64,000 nt of DNA from Thauera butanivorans NBRC 103042 (GTDB lineage Bacteria > Pseudomonadota > Gammaproteobacteria > Burkholderiales > Rhodocyclaceae): NCBI RefSeq assembly GCF_001591165.1, contig NZ_BCUG01000030.1, positions 1 to 64,000 on the forward strand, in the 5' to 3' direction. The notes beneath the pieces are model-generated. The model had not been told where the DNA came from and did not search any database. It saw nothing but the letters and a program-made list of their open reading frames with translations. The position numbers were made by a program, and so were the translations under genes. This document shows positions 37,377 to 47,375 of the stretch, in pieces; the stretch's first letter is position 1, and each line of letters opens with the position of its first letter.

Positions 37377-37970
37377 TCACGCAGAATCACCGCTGCCGTC
37401 GTCACCGATCCGGACCACGGCCTCCGACAGCCACTGGTAAGGCGGCACTTCGAGATTGGTCGGCGCCGGTTGGCTGAGGTAGACACGCCCGGCCAGATCG
37501 AATATCGAGCCGTGGCAAGGGCACAGAAACCCCCCCGGCCAGTCCTCCCGCATCCCTTGCGCCGCACCCGGTGCGAACTTCTCCGATGGCGAGCAGCCGA
37601 GATGCGTGCAGATGCCGATCACGACGAGAAATTCGGGATTGATCGAACGATGACGATTGGCGGCGTACCCGGGCTGCTGTTTTTCCGCCGAGGCCGGGTC
37701 GGCGAGGCGCTGTTCATGGCCTTCCAGCGCGGCCAGCATTTCCGGCGTGCGGCGCAAAATCCACACCGGCTTGCCCCGCCACTCCACGGTCATCATTTCA
37801 CCGGCCGCCAGCTTGCTGACGTCGGCCTCGACCGGCGCACCGGCCGCCTGGGCACGGCTCGACGGCGTCAGGCTGGCAACGAAAGGAACCGCCGTCGCAG
37901 CCGCCGCAACAGCCCCTGCACCTGCAGTGGCAGCCAGCAGCTTGCGGCGGTCTTCGAGATATTCGGACAT
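37377..37970 (-). CDS. Solitary Rieske iron-sulfur protein (PetA-like)
   Basis: This 197-residue protein resembles the Rieske subunit of cytochrome bc1. It has a Tat-like N-terminus with membrane anchor (DRRKLLAATAGAGAVAAAATAVPF), a Rieske domain with both 2Fe-2S ligand boxes (CTHLGCSP and CPCHGSIFD), and the C-terminal FNLEVPPYQW-like strand. Cytochrome b and c1 genes do not follow; fixA does. It may be a second Rieske protein dedicated to the FixABCX-linked electron route or an alternative bc1 subunit. The start at 37970 is MSEYLEDRRKLL. Confidence 0.88.
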   Translation of the reverse strand: MSEYLEDRRKLLAATAGAGAVAAAATAVPFVASLTPSSRAQAAGAPVEADVSKLAAGEMMTVEWRGKPVWILRRTPEMLAALEGHEQRLADPASAEKQQPGYAANRHRSINPEFLVVIGICTHLGCSPSEKFAPGAAQGMREDWPGGFLCPCHGSIFDLAGRVYLSQPAPTNLEVPPYQWLSEAVVRIGDDGSGDSA

Positions 37971-38110
37971 CGACTGCTCTCCCGGCAATGGCACGAAAAA
38001 GAAACAAGGCCGGGGAACACTCCAATCCGGAAAACTCTACCGGGGGGTTGGGCCGAAGAGGGGACAGCCCAGGCAGGGATTTGGCCGGCGGCCTTGCTTC
38101 GATGGCTCTA

Positions 38111-38127
38111 TTGCAATCCGCGTGCCA
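38111..38127 (-). promoter_or_regulatory. Sigma-54 promoter of the Rieske-fixABCX operon
   Basis: On the minus strand TGGCAC-GCGGA-TTGCAA is a perfect -24/-12 sigma-54 element (TGGCAC-N5-TTGCA). It lies about 141 bases upstream of the Rieske start codon. No competing gene is found in the stretch 37971-38293. Confidence 0.85.
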
Positions 38128-38189
38128 CGAACGGGATGGCGCGGAATGGGCGGAAAACAGGGGATATTGCCGACATGGCTGCATCCGGC

Positions 38190-38240
38190 GACTGCCATTC
38201 ACCGCCAATACTGCCACCCGGACGGCAGCGACTGCCATGG
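38190..38240. promoter_or_regulatory. Candidate phased activator sites upstream of the Rieske-fix promoter
   Basis: The minus strand carries TGAATGGCAGTC (38190-38201), identical to the motif at 30902-30913. On the plus strand the core ACTGCC occurs at 38191, 38210 and 38231, i.e. at 19- and 21-base steps close to two helical turns. The longer GCGACTGCCAT is repeated 40 bases apart. The sites sit about 63-115 bases upstream of the promoter, a normal enhancer distance. No NifA-type TGT-N10-ACA was found here. Confidence 0.5.
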
Positions 38241-38296
38241 ACGAACCGGCACAGCAGACGCAGGGCCTGCTTTGATTCGACGTGCATGGAGGCCGC

Positions 38297-38335
38297 AAAA
38301 AAAAACGCCCAAGTGATCGATTCACTTGGGCGTTT
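38297..38335 (-). terminator. Rho-independent terminator of tRNA-Pro
   Basis: AAACGCCCAAGTGA pairs perfectly with TCACTTGGGCGTTT around a five-base loop. On the minus strand a run of nine T follows. It lies 13 bases beyond the tRNA CCA end. Confidence 0.92.
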
Positions 38336-38347
38336 CCCGGGAATTTC

Positions 38348-38424
38348 TGGTCGGGGAAAGAGGATTCGAACCTCCGGCCCCTGCGTCCCGAACGCAGTGC
38401 TCTACCAGGCTGAGCTATTCCCCG
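38348..38424 (-). tRNA. tRNA-Pro (anticodon CGG)
   Basis: The minus strand folds into a complete 77-nt tRNA. It has an acceptor stem CGGGGAA/TTCCCCG, D arm TAGCTCAGCCTGGTAGAGCA, anticodon arm CTGCG-TTCGGGA-CGCAG with anticodon CGG, and a T arm containing GGTTCGAATCC. The 3' CCA is encoded. A strong terminator follows. It lies 36 bases downstream of ispB. Confidence 0.96.
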
Positions 38425-38460
38425 ACACTTGTTTGCTGCCTTGCGAAGCCCACCAATATA

Positions 38461-39438
38461 TCAGTGATTTCGCTCAACTGCAAAGTGGGATAATTGTAGC
38501 AGTGCATCCTTGAAAATGGAAGGGGGCAGCACCGAAATCGCGTCGATCGCCAGTCGGGCTTCGGCTTCGGCATGGCGGCGGGTTTCTTCCAGCGCACCGG
38601 TGGCCTTGATCGCTGCCAGCACGACGGCGAAATCGTCACGGCCGCCGTTCTCGATGGCGCCGCGCACCAGCGCGGCCTGCTCGGGCGTGCCGTGGCTCAT
38701 GACATGGATCAGCGGCAGCGTGGGCTTGCCTTCGGCCAGGTCGTCGCCGAGGTGCTTGCCGGTGTCGGCTTCCTCCGCGGAATAGTCGAGCACGTCGTCG
38801 ATGAGCTGGAAGGCCGTGCCGAGGTGCATGCCGAATGCGGCGAGGCGCTGCTCGGTATCCGCGTCCGCACCGCCGATGATGCCGCCCAGGCGGGAGGCGG
38901 CTTCGAACAGCTTGGCCGTCTTGTAGCGAATCACGCGCAGATAATCCTCGATGAGGACATCTGCGTTGTGACAGTTGAGCAACTGGAGGACTTCGCCTTC
39001 GGCGATGATGTTGGTGGCGTCGGCCAGCACGCGCATCACGTGCATGTTGTCCACCCCGACCATCATCTGGAAGGCGCGGGTATAGAGGAAATCGCCCACC
39101 AGCACCGAAGCCGCGTTGCCGAACATGGCGTTGGCGGTCTTGTTGCCGCGGCGCAGGTCGGATTCGTCGACGACGTCGTCGTGCAGCAGCGTCGCGGTAT
39201 GGATGAACTCCACGACCGCAGCCAGCTCGTGGTGATGCGTCCCCTTGTAGCCCATCGCCCCGGCGGTGAACAGCACCAGAGCCGGACGCAAGCGCTTGCC
39301 ACCGCTATGGATGATGTATTCCGCGACCTGGCGGATCAGGACCACGTCTGAATGGAGACGGCTGCGGATGGCCGCATCCACCGCCTGCATGTCGGCGGCG
39401 ATCGGCGCAAAAAGCTGCTTGACGGACAAGGCGGACAC
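38461..39438 (-). CDS. ispB: Octaprenyl diphosphate synthase (IspB)
   Basis: This 325-residue trans-prenyltransferase makes the polyprenyl tail of respiratory quinones. It has both Asp-rich catalytic motifs, LLHDDVVDESDLRRG and LIDDVLDYSAEEADTGK, plus the GGKRLRPALVL motif. It is the housekeeping side-chain synthase that would serve any quinone made with the UbiA- and UbiE-like proteins of this window. In many proteobacteria it is divergent from rplU; here that pair is separated by about 10 kb. Confidence 0.93.
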   Translation of the reverse strand: MSALSVKQLFAPIAADMQAVDAAIRSRLHSDVVLIRQVAEYIIHSGGKRLRPALVLFTAGAMGYKGTHHHELAAVVEFIHTATLLHDDVVDESDLRRGNKTANAMFGNAASVLVGDFLYTRAFQMMVGVDNMHVMRVLADATNIIAEGEVLQLLNCHNADVLIEDYLRVIRYKTAKLFEAASRLGGIIGGADADTEQRLAAFGMHLGTAFQLIDDVLDYSAEEADTGKHLGDDLAEGKPTLPLIHVMSHGTPEQAALVRGAIENGGRDDFAVVLAAIKATGALEETRRHAEAEARLAIDAISVLPPSIFKDALLQLSHFAVERNH

Positions 39439-39518
39439 GCTGGCGGAAAAAGTCTGGATGGTAGGCGCCCGCGTCGACTCGCGTCAAGCCGCGCGGGCGA
39501 CCTGTTCCCGGCACCTTG

Positions 39519-40790
39519 CTAGTGGCTGGCCAGGGCGCGCGCCACGGCGTTGTCCAGCGCCTCCTTGGCGGCCTTGCTGTCGGCCCACACGCCGGCCAGC
39601 TCCTCGTCGAGGATGCGGCGCACGCGCCCGCGCTCGACCACCGGCTGGGCACCGGATTCGGCCGTGGCCGGCTTGTTCGTGAGCTGCCCGACGGCCACGC
39701 GCACGTTGTCGAGGTCGTCGCCCAGCAGTTCGCTGGTCGATGCCAGCAGGCCCGCGCGGTTCAGCGGCAGATAGCCGGTCTCGCGCTGCCAGGCGACCTG
39801 GTTCTGCGGCTGCAGCCAGAACGCGATGAAACGCGCGACCGCCTTGTATTCGGCCGGCTTCTTGCCCGCAGAGGCCCATAGCGCCGGACCGTCGGCAATG
39901 GTGTTCTGGGGTGCGCCGGGGAAATCGTCGTAATACGGCAGGCGCGACACCGCGACATCGACCTTGCCCTGGCGGCGGAAATCGGCCCAGCTCGACGACG
40001 GCGCCGCGATCACCGCGCAATCGCCGCTCGCGAAACGCTGCTCGGCTTCGCTGTTCTGCTCGAAGACATGCAGATAGCGCGCCCGCGACCAGCTCGCCAT
40101 CATCGCCACGTGCTTGACCTGGAACATGCCGTTGAAGGATGGCGCCATCGTCTGCGCCTTGCCCTTGCCCTGGGCCTTGGTGACGGGCTGGTTGTGCCAG
40201 GCGCTCAGGTTCTCGACCATCACGCGGCCCGGCTCGGCCACGGTGTAGGGGCAGGCATGGCCGGTATCGGCCAGGCGGCCGAGCGTTTCCTGCAGTTCGA
40301 ACCAGGTCGCCACCGAAGGCGCGTCCGCGTTCACCCCCGCCTTGCGCAAGGCCTCGCGGTTGAGGAACAGCACCGGGGTCGACAAGCCGACCGGCAGCGC
40401 CAGCAACTGGCCCTTGGCGTTGACCGGCGTGCGCGTCATCATCGCGGGCGGGCGCAGCGTCTGCAAGGGCACGCCGGCATCCTTCATCAGCGCGTGCAGC
40501 GCCTTGTAGCGAGGCTTGCCGGCAACGAATGCCTCTTCGTCCTCGCCTTCGAGGATCAGCATGTGCGGCGAAGCGCTGCGCCAGTCCTCATCGGACAGCA
40601 CCACCCTGGCGCTTTTTTCCTGCGCGTTGAAGCGCTCGACCAGTTCCTGCAGCGCCGCCGCCTTGCTTTCGGGCAGCCGGTGGAAGAGCTGGATCTGCAA
40701 GCCGGCATCCGCTTGCGCCGCAGGCATGGCAGCACCGGACAGAAGGGCGGCAAAGGCAATGACTGTCGTCTTGAAACGTTTGGTATCCAT
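39519..40790 (-). CDS. Extracellular solute-binding protein (UgpB-like, family 1)
   Basis: This 423-residue protein has a Sec signal peptide (ending MPAAQADAG) and the class D periplasmic binding fold of UgpB/MalE-type ABC transporters. Motifs include VLFLNREALRKAGVN, ASWSRARYLHVFEQN, GDCAVIAAPSSSWADFRRQGKVDVAVSRLPYYDD and AFWLQPQNQVAWQRETGYLPLNRAG. The last resembles sn-glycerol-3-phosphate-binding UgpB. No permease or ATPase gene is adjacent, so the partner lies elsewhere. The start at 40790 is the signal-peptide methionine. Confidence 0.85.
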   Translation of the reverse strand: MDTKRFKTTVIAFAALLSGAAMPAAQADAGLQIQLFHRLPESKAAALQELVERFNAQEKSARVVLSDEDWRSASPHMLILEGEDEEAFVAGKPRYKALHALMKDAGVPLQTLRPPAMMTRTPVNAKGQLLALPVGLSTPVLFLNREALRKAGVNADAPSVATWFELQETLGRLADTGHACPYTVAEPGRVMVENLSAWHNQPVTKAQGKGKAQTMAPSFNGMFQVKHVAMMASWSRARYLHVFEQNSEAEQRFASGDCAVIAAPSSSWADFRRQGKVDVAVSRLPYYDDFPGAPQNTIADGPALWASAGKKPAEYKAVARFIAFWLQPQNQVAWQRETGYLPLNRAGLLASTSELLGDDLDNVRVAVGQLTNKPATAESGAQPVVERGRVRRILDEELAGVWADSKAAKEALDNAVARALASH

Positions 40791-40972
40791 GGACCTGGGG
40801 CAAAAGGAAAACGGCGGGAAAGAGGAAGGGCGGCAGAAATCAGTTAACTGAAAGATTATAGAGTGCTCCTGATGTTGCTGACGCAACATCGCACGCCTTC
40901 GCGCCAGACCTTCAAGATATGGCGGGCAATGCCGTTAAGCCCTGCCATAGCCCGTGCACATTCCGACCAGCC

Positions 40973-41359
40973 ATGCACAAACACGCCCTGCCCTCCGCAC
41001 TTGCGAAACGCTCGCTCGCAAGACTCCTGCTCGCCGCCTCGCTGACGATGACCGCCGGCTGCGACGTACTGGGCGAGTTGCTGGAAATTCCCAATCCTGC
41101 ACGCGAACAGGCGGCGAAGGAAGCCGAGGGGCGTGCGGTCGGCGGCGCCTGCCGCCACGCCGGGCGCTCGCTCGAAGACTGCTACGCACTCAACCCCTCA
41201 TCCGAGAAGGCAGCGGTGTTCGCCGGCTGGCGGGACATGAACGATTACATGATGGAGCACAAGCTTGACACCGTTCCATCGGTGCTGGTGCCGGAAGCCC
41301 GGCAGGCCGAGCCCGGCACGGCCGCCTCTCCGGGCGGCGCCACGGCGCCCGCACAGTAG
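40973..41359 (+). CDS. Small hypothetical lipoprotein
   Basis: This 128-residue protein has a signal peptide and a lipobox (LTMTAGCDVLGELLEIP). A short conserved-looking region follows (EGRAVGGACRHAGRSLEDCYALNPSSEKAAVFAGWRDMNDYMMEHKLDTVPSVLV) with two cysteines. The C-terminus is Pro/Ala-rich. No function is known to me. It is a single gene between a divergent solute-binding protein and rlmM. Confidence 0.72.
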   Translation: MHKHALPSALAKRSLARLLLAASLTMTAGCDVLGELLEIPNPAREQAAKEAEGRAVGGACRHAGRSLEDCYALNPSSEKAAVFAGWRDMNDYMMEHKLDTVPSVLVPEARQAEPGTAASPGGATAPAQ

Positions 41360-41464
41360 CGGCGCCACTGCCCCTGGCGGGCCGCAGGGCTTATCATCCG
41401 CACTTTCCCCGCATTTGCTCCCATTTCGCGATGGGTGCGCGCCCTTCATCTCCCCTGCCTGCCG

Positions 41465-42559
41465 ATGACCCAACACACACCTGCCGCCGGCCTGCCCTGT
41501 TCCGGCCTGATCGGCTATTGCCGCGCCGGTTTCGAGAAGGAACTGGCCGGCGAGCTCGACGATCTGGCCGCCGAGGCCGGCCTGATCGGCTTCGTCCGTG
41601 CCCAGCCCGACACCGGCTACGTCGTCTTCGAGACCTTCGAGCCCGTTCCGCTCGGCAGCTTCGGCGCCGCCACCGACTGGCGGCGGCCCTGCTTCGCACG
41701 CCAGTTGCTGCCGTATTTCGCCCGCGTCGAGGGTCTGCCCGAGCGCGACCGCGCCACGCCGATCGTCGACGCGGTCAAGGCCTCCGGCCAGCGCTTCTGC
41801 GGCGTGGTGCTGGAAACACCGGACACCGACGAGGCCAAGCAGCGTTCAGGTTTCTGCAAGCGCTTCACCGAGCCCTTGACCAAAGCGCTGGAGAAGGCCG
41901 GCTGCCTGCGCAGCAGCCGCACCGGCCTGCCGGTGCTGCACGTGCTGTTCACCGACGCCACCACCGCCTGGCTGGCGGCCGGCCTGGACGGCCAGTGCGC
42001 GCCCTGGACCATGGGCATTCCGCGGCTGCGGATGCCCTCCAACGCCCCCAGCCGCTCGACCATGAAACTGGCCGAAGCCTTCATGACGCTGCTGGAAGAA
42101 GGCGAGCGCGACAACATCCTGCGCGCCGGGCAGCGCGCGGTCGATCTCGGCGCCGCGCCGGGCGGCTGGACCTGGCAACTCGTCCATCGCGGCCTGCGGG
42201 TGACCGCGATCGACAACGGCCCGCTGCGCGACAGCGTGATGGCGACCGAGATGGTCGAGCACCTGAAGGCCGACGGCTTTACCTGGCGGCCGCAGCGGCC
42301 GGTCGACTGGATGGTGTGCGACATGGTCGAGCAGCCTTCGCGCATCGCCTCGCTGATGGCCGAATGGATCGCCACCGGCAAGTGCCGCCATACGATCTTC
42401 AACCTCAAGCTGCCGATGAAGCGCCGGCTCGAAGCCGTCGAGCAATGCCGCGAGCTGATCCGCAAGCGGCTCAACAGCGTCGGCCCCTTCGACCTGCGCA
42501 TCAAGCATCTGTACCACGACCGCGAGGAAGTCACCGCCTTCCTCACGCTGAAGCGCTGA
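41465..42559 (+). CDS. rlmM: 23S rRNA 2'-O-ribose methyltransferase RlmM
   Basis: This 364-residue protein matches RlmM, which methylates C2498 of 23S rRNA. The N-terminal THUMP-like part includes GLIGYCRAGFEKELAGEL. The RrmJ-type catalytic core has AVDLGAAPGGWTWQLVHRG, VDWMVCDMVEQP and FNLKLPMKRRLE, with the K-D-K-type residues of 2'-O-methyltransferases. The start at 41465 (MTQHTP) is preferred to the upstream in-frame ATG at 41435. Confidence 0.93.
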   Translation: MTQHTPAAGLPCSGLIGYCRAGFEKELAGELDDLAAEAGLIGFVRAQPDTGYVVFETFEPVPLGSFGAATDWRRPCFARQLLPYFARVEGLPERDRATPIVDAVKASGQRFCGVVLETPDTDEAKQRSGFCKRFTEPLTKALEKAGCLRSSRTGLPVLHVLFTDATTAWLAAGLDGQCAPWTMGIPRLRMPSNAPSRSTMKLAEAFMTLLEEGERDNILRAGQRAVDLGAAPGGWTWQLVHRGLRVTAIDNGPLRDSVMATEMVEHLKADGFTWRPQRPVDWMVCDMVEQPSRIASLMAEWIATGKCRHTIFNLKLPMKRRLEAVEQCRELIRKRLNSVGPFDLRIKHLYHDREEVTAFLTLKR

Positions 42560-42713
42560 AAAGCCGGCCCCGACCAGGCAAGGTCCGGCCGGGGACGGCC
42601 CGGCCCTGCCGCAGGCGAAGCCCCTGTCCCGTAACGATTTTCCGTGCGGTGTATAATCCGGGGTTTCGCAATCAGGCGGTCGGCTGCCGGCCGCATTCAA
42701 CGCAAAGGCGCCC

Positions 42714-44150
<1,437 letters not shown>

Positions 44151-44253
44151 CCGCGACTCCGGTGTCTATTTCCAGATCGGCGATGACGGGGGTTCAAGTA
44201 TTCTGATGGCGATGCCGTAGATCACTACACCACCACCTCAGACCTTGTTCCCC

Positions 44254-45549
44254 GTGAATCTTCCCGGACGCCCGTCTTCTTCGCCGCAGCACGAACCTTT
44301 CGTTGCCGACCTCTCGGAAGGCGCCGAAACGGGCGTCTACCTGGCCCTGCTCGAGCTGATCGACGAAGGGCTGCTGATCATCGGCGACGAGTTGATCCTC
44401 GACGCCAACACGGCGGCCTGCAAGCTGCTGGAGCGTGACTACCGGGAAATCGCCGGCCAGCCGCTTGCCAGCCTGTTCCCCAACGAGGAAGGTTTTCTCG
44501 AAGCGCGCGGCCGGCTCCTGATCCAAGGCGAACGGCGCAGCCAGGTCGGCTTCGCCCTGCCGGACGGGCGCACGCGCGAACTCAAGGTGCTCTGCGCACC
44601 CCGGCTGCGCCCCGGCGTCCATGCACTGGTGCTCAGCCCCACCGGCTCGCGCGCGCGCGCATCATCCCGCCCGGCGTCGCGCACCACTGCGCCCCCGACC
44701 GTGCATTTCGCCGCCCATCTCGATCCGGAACACCGGCTTCTGAGCCGCCCGGGCAGCCTGTTCGACGCCACCATATGGCCTGACGCCAGTGCCGGCAGCT
44801 TCGAACCCAGACTGTGGCAAGCGCTCGACCAGGACGAGTTCACGCTGAATTTCCAGCCGCTGATCGACACCCGAAGCAAACGCCTGTGCGCCGGCGAAGC
44901 GCTGCTGCGCTGGCAGCATCCAACCCTCGGCCAGCTGCCGTTCGGACGTTTCAGGAATGCGATCCACGATCCGCAGCTCATCGCCCGACTCGGCGACTGG
45001 GCGCTCAATGCGGCCTGCCGCAGCGCCCGGACCTGGCAGAACGGCAAGGGCCGCAAGGCGCGGCTGACCGTCAACGTCGCCACCGAACAATTGCTGCATG
45101 GCGACTTCGCTGAATGCGTACGGCTGGTGCTGGAGGACAACGACCTGCCGCCGGAGCGCCTGGAGCTCGATCTCGACGAGAAAGTGCTCGAAAGCGAGAG
45201 CCCGGGCCTGCTGAGCGCCTTGAAGGCGCTGTCGGCAATGGGCGTCCGCCTTGCCATCGACGACTTCGGCCGCGGCCTGTCATCGATCCCGCGGCTGCGC
45301 CGCTATCCGCTGAACGCCGTCAAGCTGACGCCCGGGCTCGTCCAGGGCGTGGGCCACAGCGAAGACAGCGAGGCCGTCGTCGAGGCGATCGTGAGCCTTG
45401 CAGGCACGCTGGGACTCGAAGTATTTGCCCGCGGCGTGGAAACGCCCGCCCAGCGCGATTTTCTGAGCGCCCTCGCCTGCCATCTGCAACAAGGCCCCTT
45501 GTTCGGCCAGCCGATGACGGCCCACGAGTTCTCGCGCTTTTCCGCCTGA
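44254..45549 (+). CDS. EAL-domain protein, probably catalytically inactive
   Basis: This protein of about 431 residues has an N-terminal PAS-like region (VYLALLELIDEGLLIIGDELILDANTAAC) and a C-terminal EAL domain. The EAL motif itself (GEALLRW), the LTVNVA asparagine and DDFGRG are kept. The general-base glutamate of AEGVET is replaced (VFARGVETP), the ELTES-type motif reads LDLDEK, and KID reads KLT. So it is likely a c-di-GMP sensor or scaffold rather than a phosphodiesterase. The start is GTG at 44254; TTG at 44245 is in frame. Confidence 0.85.
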   Translation: MNLPGRPSSSPQHEPFVADLSEGAETGVYLALLELIDEGLLIIGDELILDANTAACKLLERDYREIAGQPLASLFPNEEGFLEARGRLLIQGERRSQVGFALPDGRTRELKVLCAPRLRPGVHALVLSPTGSRARASSRPASRTTAPPTVHFAAHLDPEHRLLSRPGSLFDATIWPDASAGSFEPRLWQALDQDEFTLNFQPLIDTRSKRLCAGEALLRWQHPTLGQLPFGRFRNAIHDPQLIARLGDWALNAACRSARTWQNGKGRKARLTVNVATEQLLHGDFAECVRLVLEDNDLPPERLELDLDEKVLESESPGLLSALKALSAMGVRLAIDDFGRGLSSIPRLRRYPLNAVKLTPGLVQGVGHSEDSEAVVEAIVSLAGTLGLEVFARGVETPAQRDFLSALACHLQQGPLFGQPMTAHEFSRFSA

Positions 45550-45574
45550 TACCGACCTGCGTTCGAAGCGGGAT

Positions 45575-45904
45575 TCAGTAGTCGAGCAGCGTCCGGCAGT
45601 CTTCCTCGCGCCCGGTCATGGCACTGAAGCGGTTCAGCCGTTCGCGCACGAAATCGTCCGGGATGCGCACATTGGCGCAGAATTCCCGCAACTGCATCGC
45701 ATAAGCGAGGTTCTGCATGTCCTCGACCGTCTTTGCCACGGCGGGAAAGCGGTAGCCGTCGGTCTTGCGCCATTCGGGCACTTCCGGCTTCGCCGCGGCG
45801 GACGCCGGCGCGCCTTCGCTCGCCACGGCCGCCGGCTGCTGCGCGGCGGCCGGCAGCAGGACGGAAAACAGGCTCAGGAAAAGCAATGCACGCATGAAGG
45901 ACAT
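45575..45904 (-). CDS. Small secreted hypothetical protein
   Basis: This 109-residue protein has a Sec signal peptide (ALLFLSLFSVLLPAAAQQ), an Ala/Pro-rich linker and a C-terminal region with two cysteines (REFCANVRIPDD, GREEDCRTLLDY). No family is recognised. Its start codon lies at the edge of an 18-bp perfect inverted repeat. It is downstream of pntB on the same strand and convergent with the EAL gene. Confidence 0.65.
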   Translation of the reverse strand: MSFMRALLFLSLFSVLLPAAAQQPAAVASEGAPASAAAKPEVPEWRKTDGYRFPAVAKTVEDMQNLAYAMQLREFCANVRIPDDFVRERLNRFSAMTGREEDCRTLLDY

Positions 45905-45947
45905 CGGGCCGTAAGCAGGGGAACATTCTCCTGCTTACGGCCCGATG
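45902..45947 (-). repeat. 18-bp perfect inverted repeat at the start of the small secreted gene
   Basis: CATCGGGCCGTAAGCAGG (45902-45919) and its exact complement (45930-45947) flank a 10-base loop. On the minus strand the ATG of the downstream gene is the last triplet of the hairpin. There is no T-run. It could terminate pntB transcripts or control translation. A second GC-rich hairpin (CCGGCCGGTGAATGCCGGCCGG, about 45962-45983) lies next to the pntB stop. Confidence 0.8.
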
Positions 45948-45995
45948 AAGCCAGGCTTTAGCCGGCCGGTGAATGCCGGCCGGAAACTGCCCGGA

Positions 45996-47375
45996 TCAGG
46001 ACTCCAGCGCCTTGACGTGTGTGATGACCTGGGCGATCGCTTCCTGCGCGCTGCCGTAGAGCATGCGGCAGTTGTCCTTGTAGAACAGCGCGTTCTCGAT
46101 GCCCGAGTAGCCCGCGCCCTTGCCGCGCTTGACGACGATGACGTTCTGCGCCATGTCGACGTTCAGGATCGGCATGCCGTAGATCGGGCTGGTCTTGTCG
46201 GTGCGGGCGACCGGATTGACCACGTCGTTGGCACCGATCACCAGCGCCACGTCGATCTGCGGGAAGTCGGCGTTGATCTCCTCGAGGTCGAAGATCTTGT
46301 CGTAGGGCACACCGGCTTCGGCCAGCAGCACGTTCATGTGGCCAGGCATGCGGCCCGCCACCGGATGGATCGCGAACACCACCTCGACGCCGCCCTCTTC
46401 GAGCAACTGCGCCATTTCCCACACCTTGTGCTGCGCGCCGGCCACCGCCATGCCGTAGCCCGGCACGATGGCGACCTTGCTGGCGTAACGCATCACCGAA
46501 GCGGCATCGAGTGCGGAGAACTCCTTCATCGTGCCTTCGATCGCCTCGCCTTCGCCACCGGCCGCGCCGCCGCTGAGCGGGGTGAAGATGACGTTGGTGA
46601 TCGGACGGTTCATCGCCTTCGCCATCAGCTGCGTCAGCAGCGTGCCCGAGGCACCGACGACGATACCGGCGACGATCAGCGCCGGATTGCCCAGCACGTA
46701 GCCCTCGAAGCCCACCGCCAGGCCGGTGAAGGCGTTCAGCAGCGAGATCACCACCGGCATGTCGGCACCGCCGATCGGGCTGGTCAGGATCGCGCCCAGC
46801 GCCAGCGCCAGCACGAAGAACAGCACGATCAGGGTCGAGGACGGCGCATCGGCGACGATGATCGCCAGCCCCAGCACCGCGGTCAGCACGGCCAGGCCGA
46901 TGTTGACCAGGTTCTGGTTGGGCAGCCGGAAGGCGTTCTTCATGATGCCCTGCAGCTTGGCGTAGGCGATGCACGAACCGGAGAAGGCCACCGAGCCGAT
47001 CAGCGCACCGAGTACCGCCAGCGTCGCCACCACCGGATCGTTGATTTCGCCGCGGGCGAACTCCAGCGCGGCGATCGCCGCCGCCGCGCCGCCGCCCATG
47101 CCGTTGTAGATGGCGACCATCTGCGGCATGTCGGTCATCTTGACCGTCTTGCCGCTCCACCATGCCACTGCGCCGCCGGACACGATGGCCAGCACCATCA
47201 GGCCGACGTTGTGCAGATCGGGCATGAAGAAGGTGACGACGGTGGCCGCGACCATCGCGTAGCCCGCCCACACGATGCCCTTGCGCGCCGTCACCGGCGA
47301 GCTCATCGCCTTCAGGCCGAGGATGAACACCACGGCAACGATGAAATAGGACGCCTGAATGAACCAGTTCGCCAT
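45996..47375 (-). CDS. pntB: NAD(P) transhydrogenase subunit beta
   Basis: This 459-residue protein has eight or nine membrane helices followed by the NADP(H)-binding domain III. Motifs include IVPGYGMAVAGAQHKVWEM, FAIHPVAGRMPGHMNVLLAEAGVPYDKIFDLEEINADF and VIGANDVVNPVARTD. It couples proton entry to hydride transfer between NADH and NADP+. It follows the separate membrane alpha fragment directly, so the enzyme is of the three-subunit type. Confidence 0.96.
   Translation of the reverse strand: MANWFIQASYFIVAVVFILGLKAMSSPVTARKGIVWAGYAMVAATVVTFFMPDLHNVGLMVLAIVSGGAVAWWSGKTVKMTDMPQMVAIYNGMGGGAAAAIAALEFARGEINDPVVATLAVLGALIGSVAFSGSCIAYAKLQGIMKNAFRLPNQNLVNIGLAVLTAVLGLAIIVADAPSSTLIVLFFVLALALGAILTSPIGGADMPVVISLLNAFTGLAVGFEGYVLGNPALIVAGIVVGASGTLLTQLMAKAMNRPITNVIFTPLSGGAAGGEGEAIEGTMKEFSALDAASVMRYASKVAIVPGYGMAVAGAQHKVWEMAQLLEEGGVEVVFAIHPVAGRMPGHMNVLLAEAGVPYDKIFDLEEINADFPQIDVALVIGANDVVNPVARTDKTSPIYGMPILNVDMAQNVIVVKRGKGAGYSGIENALFYKDNCRMLYGSAQEAIAQVITHVKALES

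Noticed and set aside
38128..38290. NifA-type upstream sites (TGT-N10-ACA) before the fix operon
   Set aside because: No TGT triplet occurs in this stretch on the plus strand, so the pattern cannot be present.
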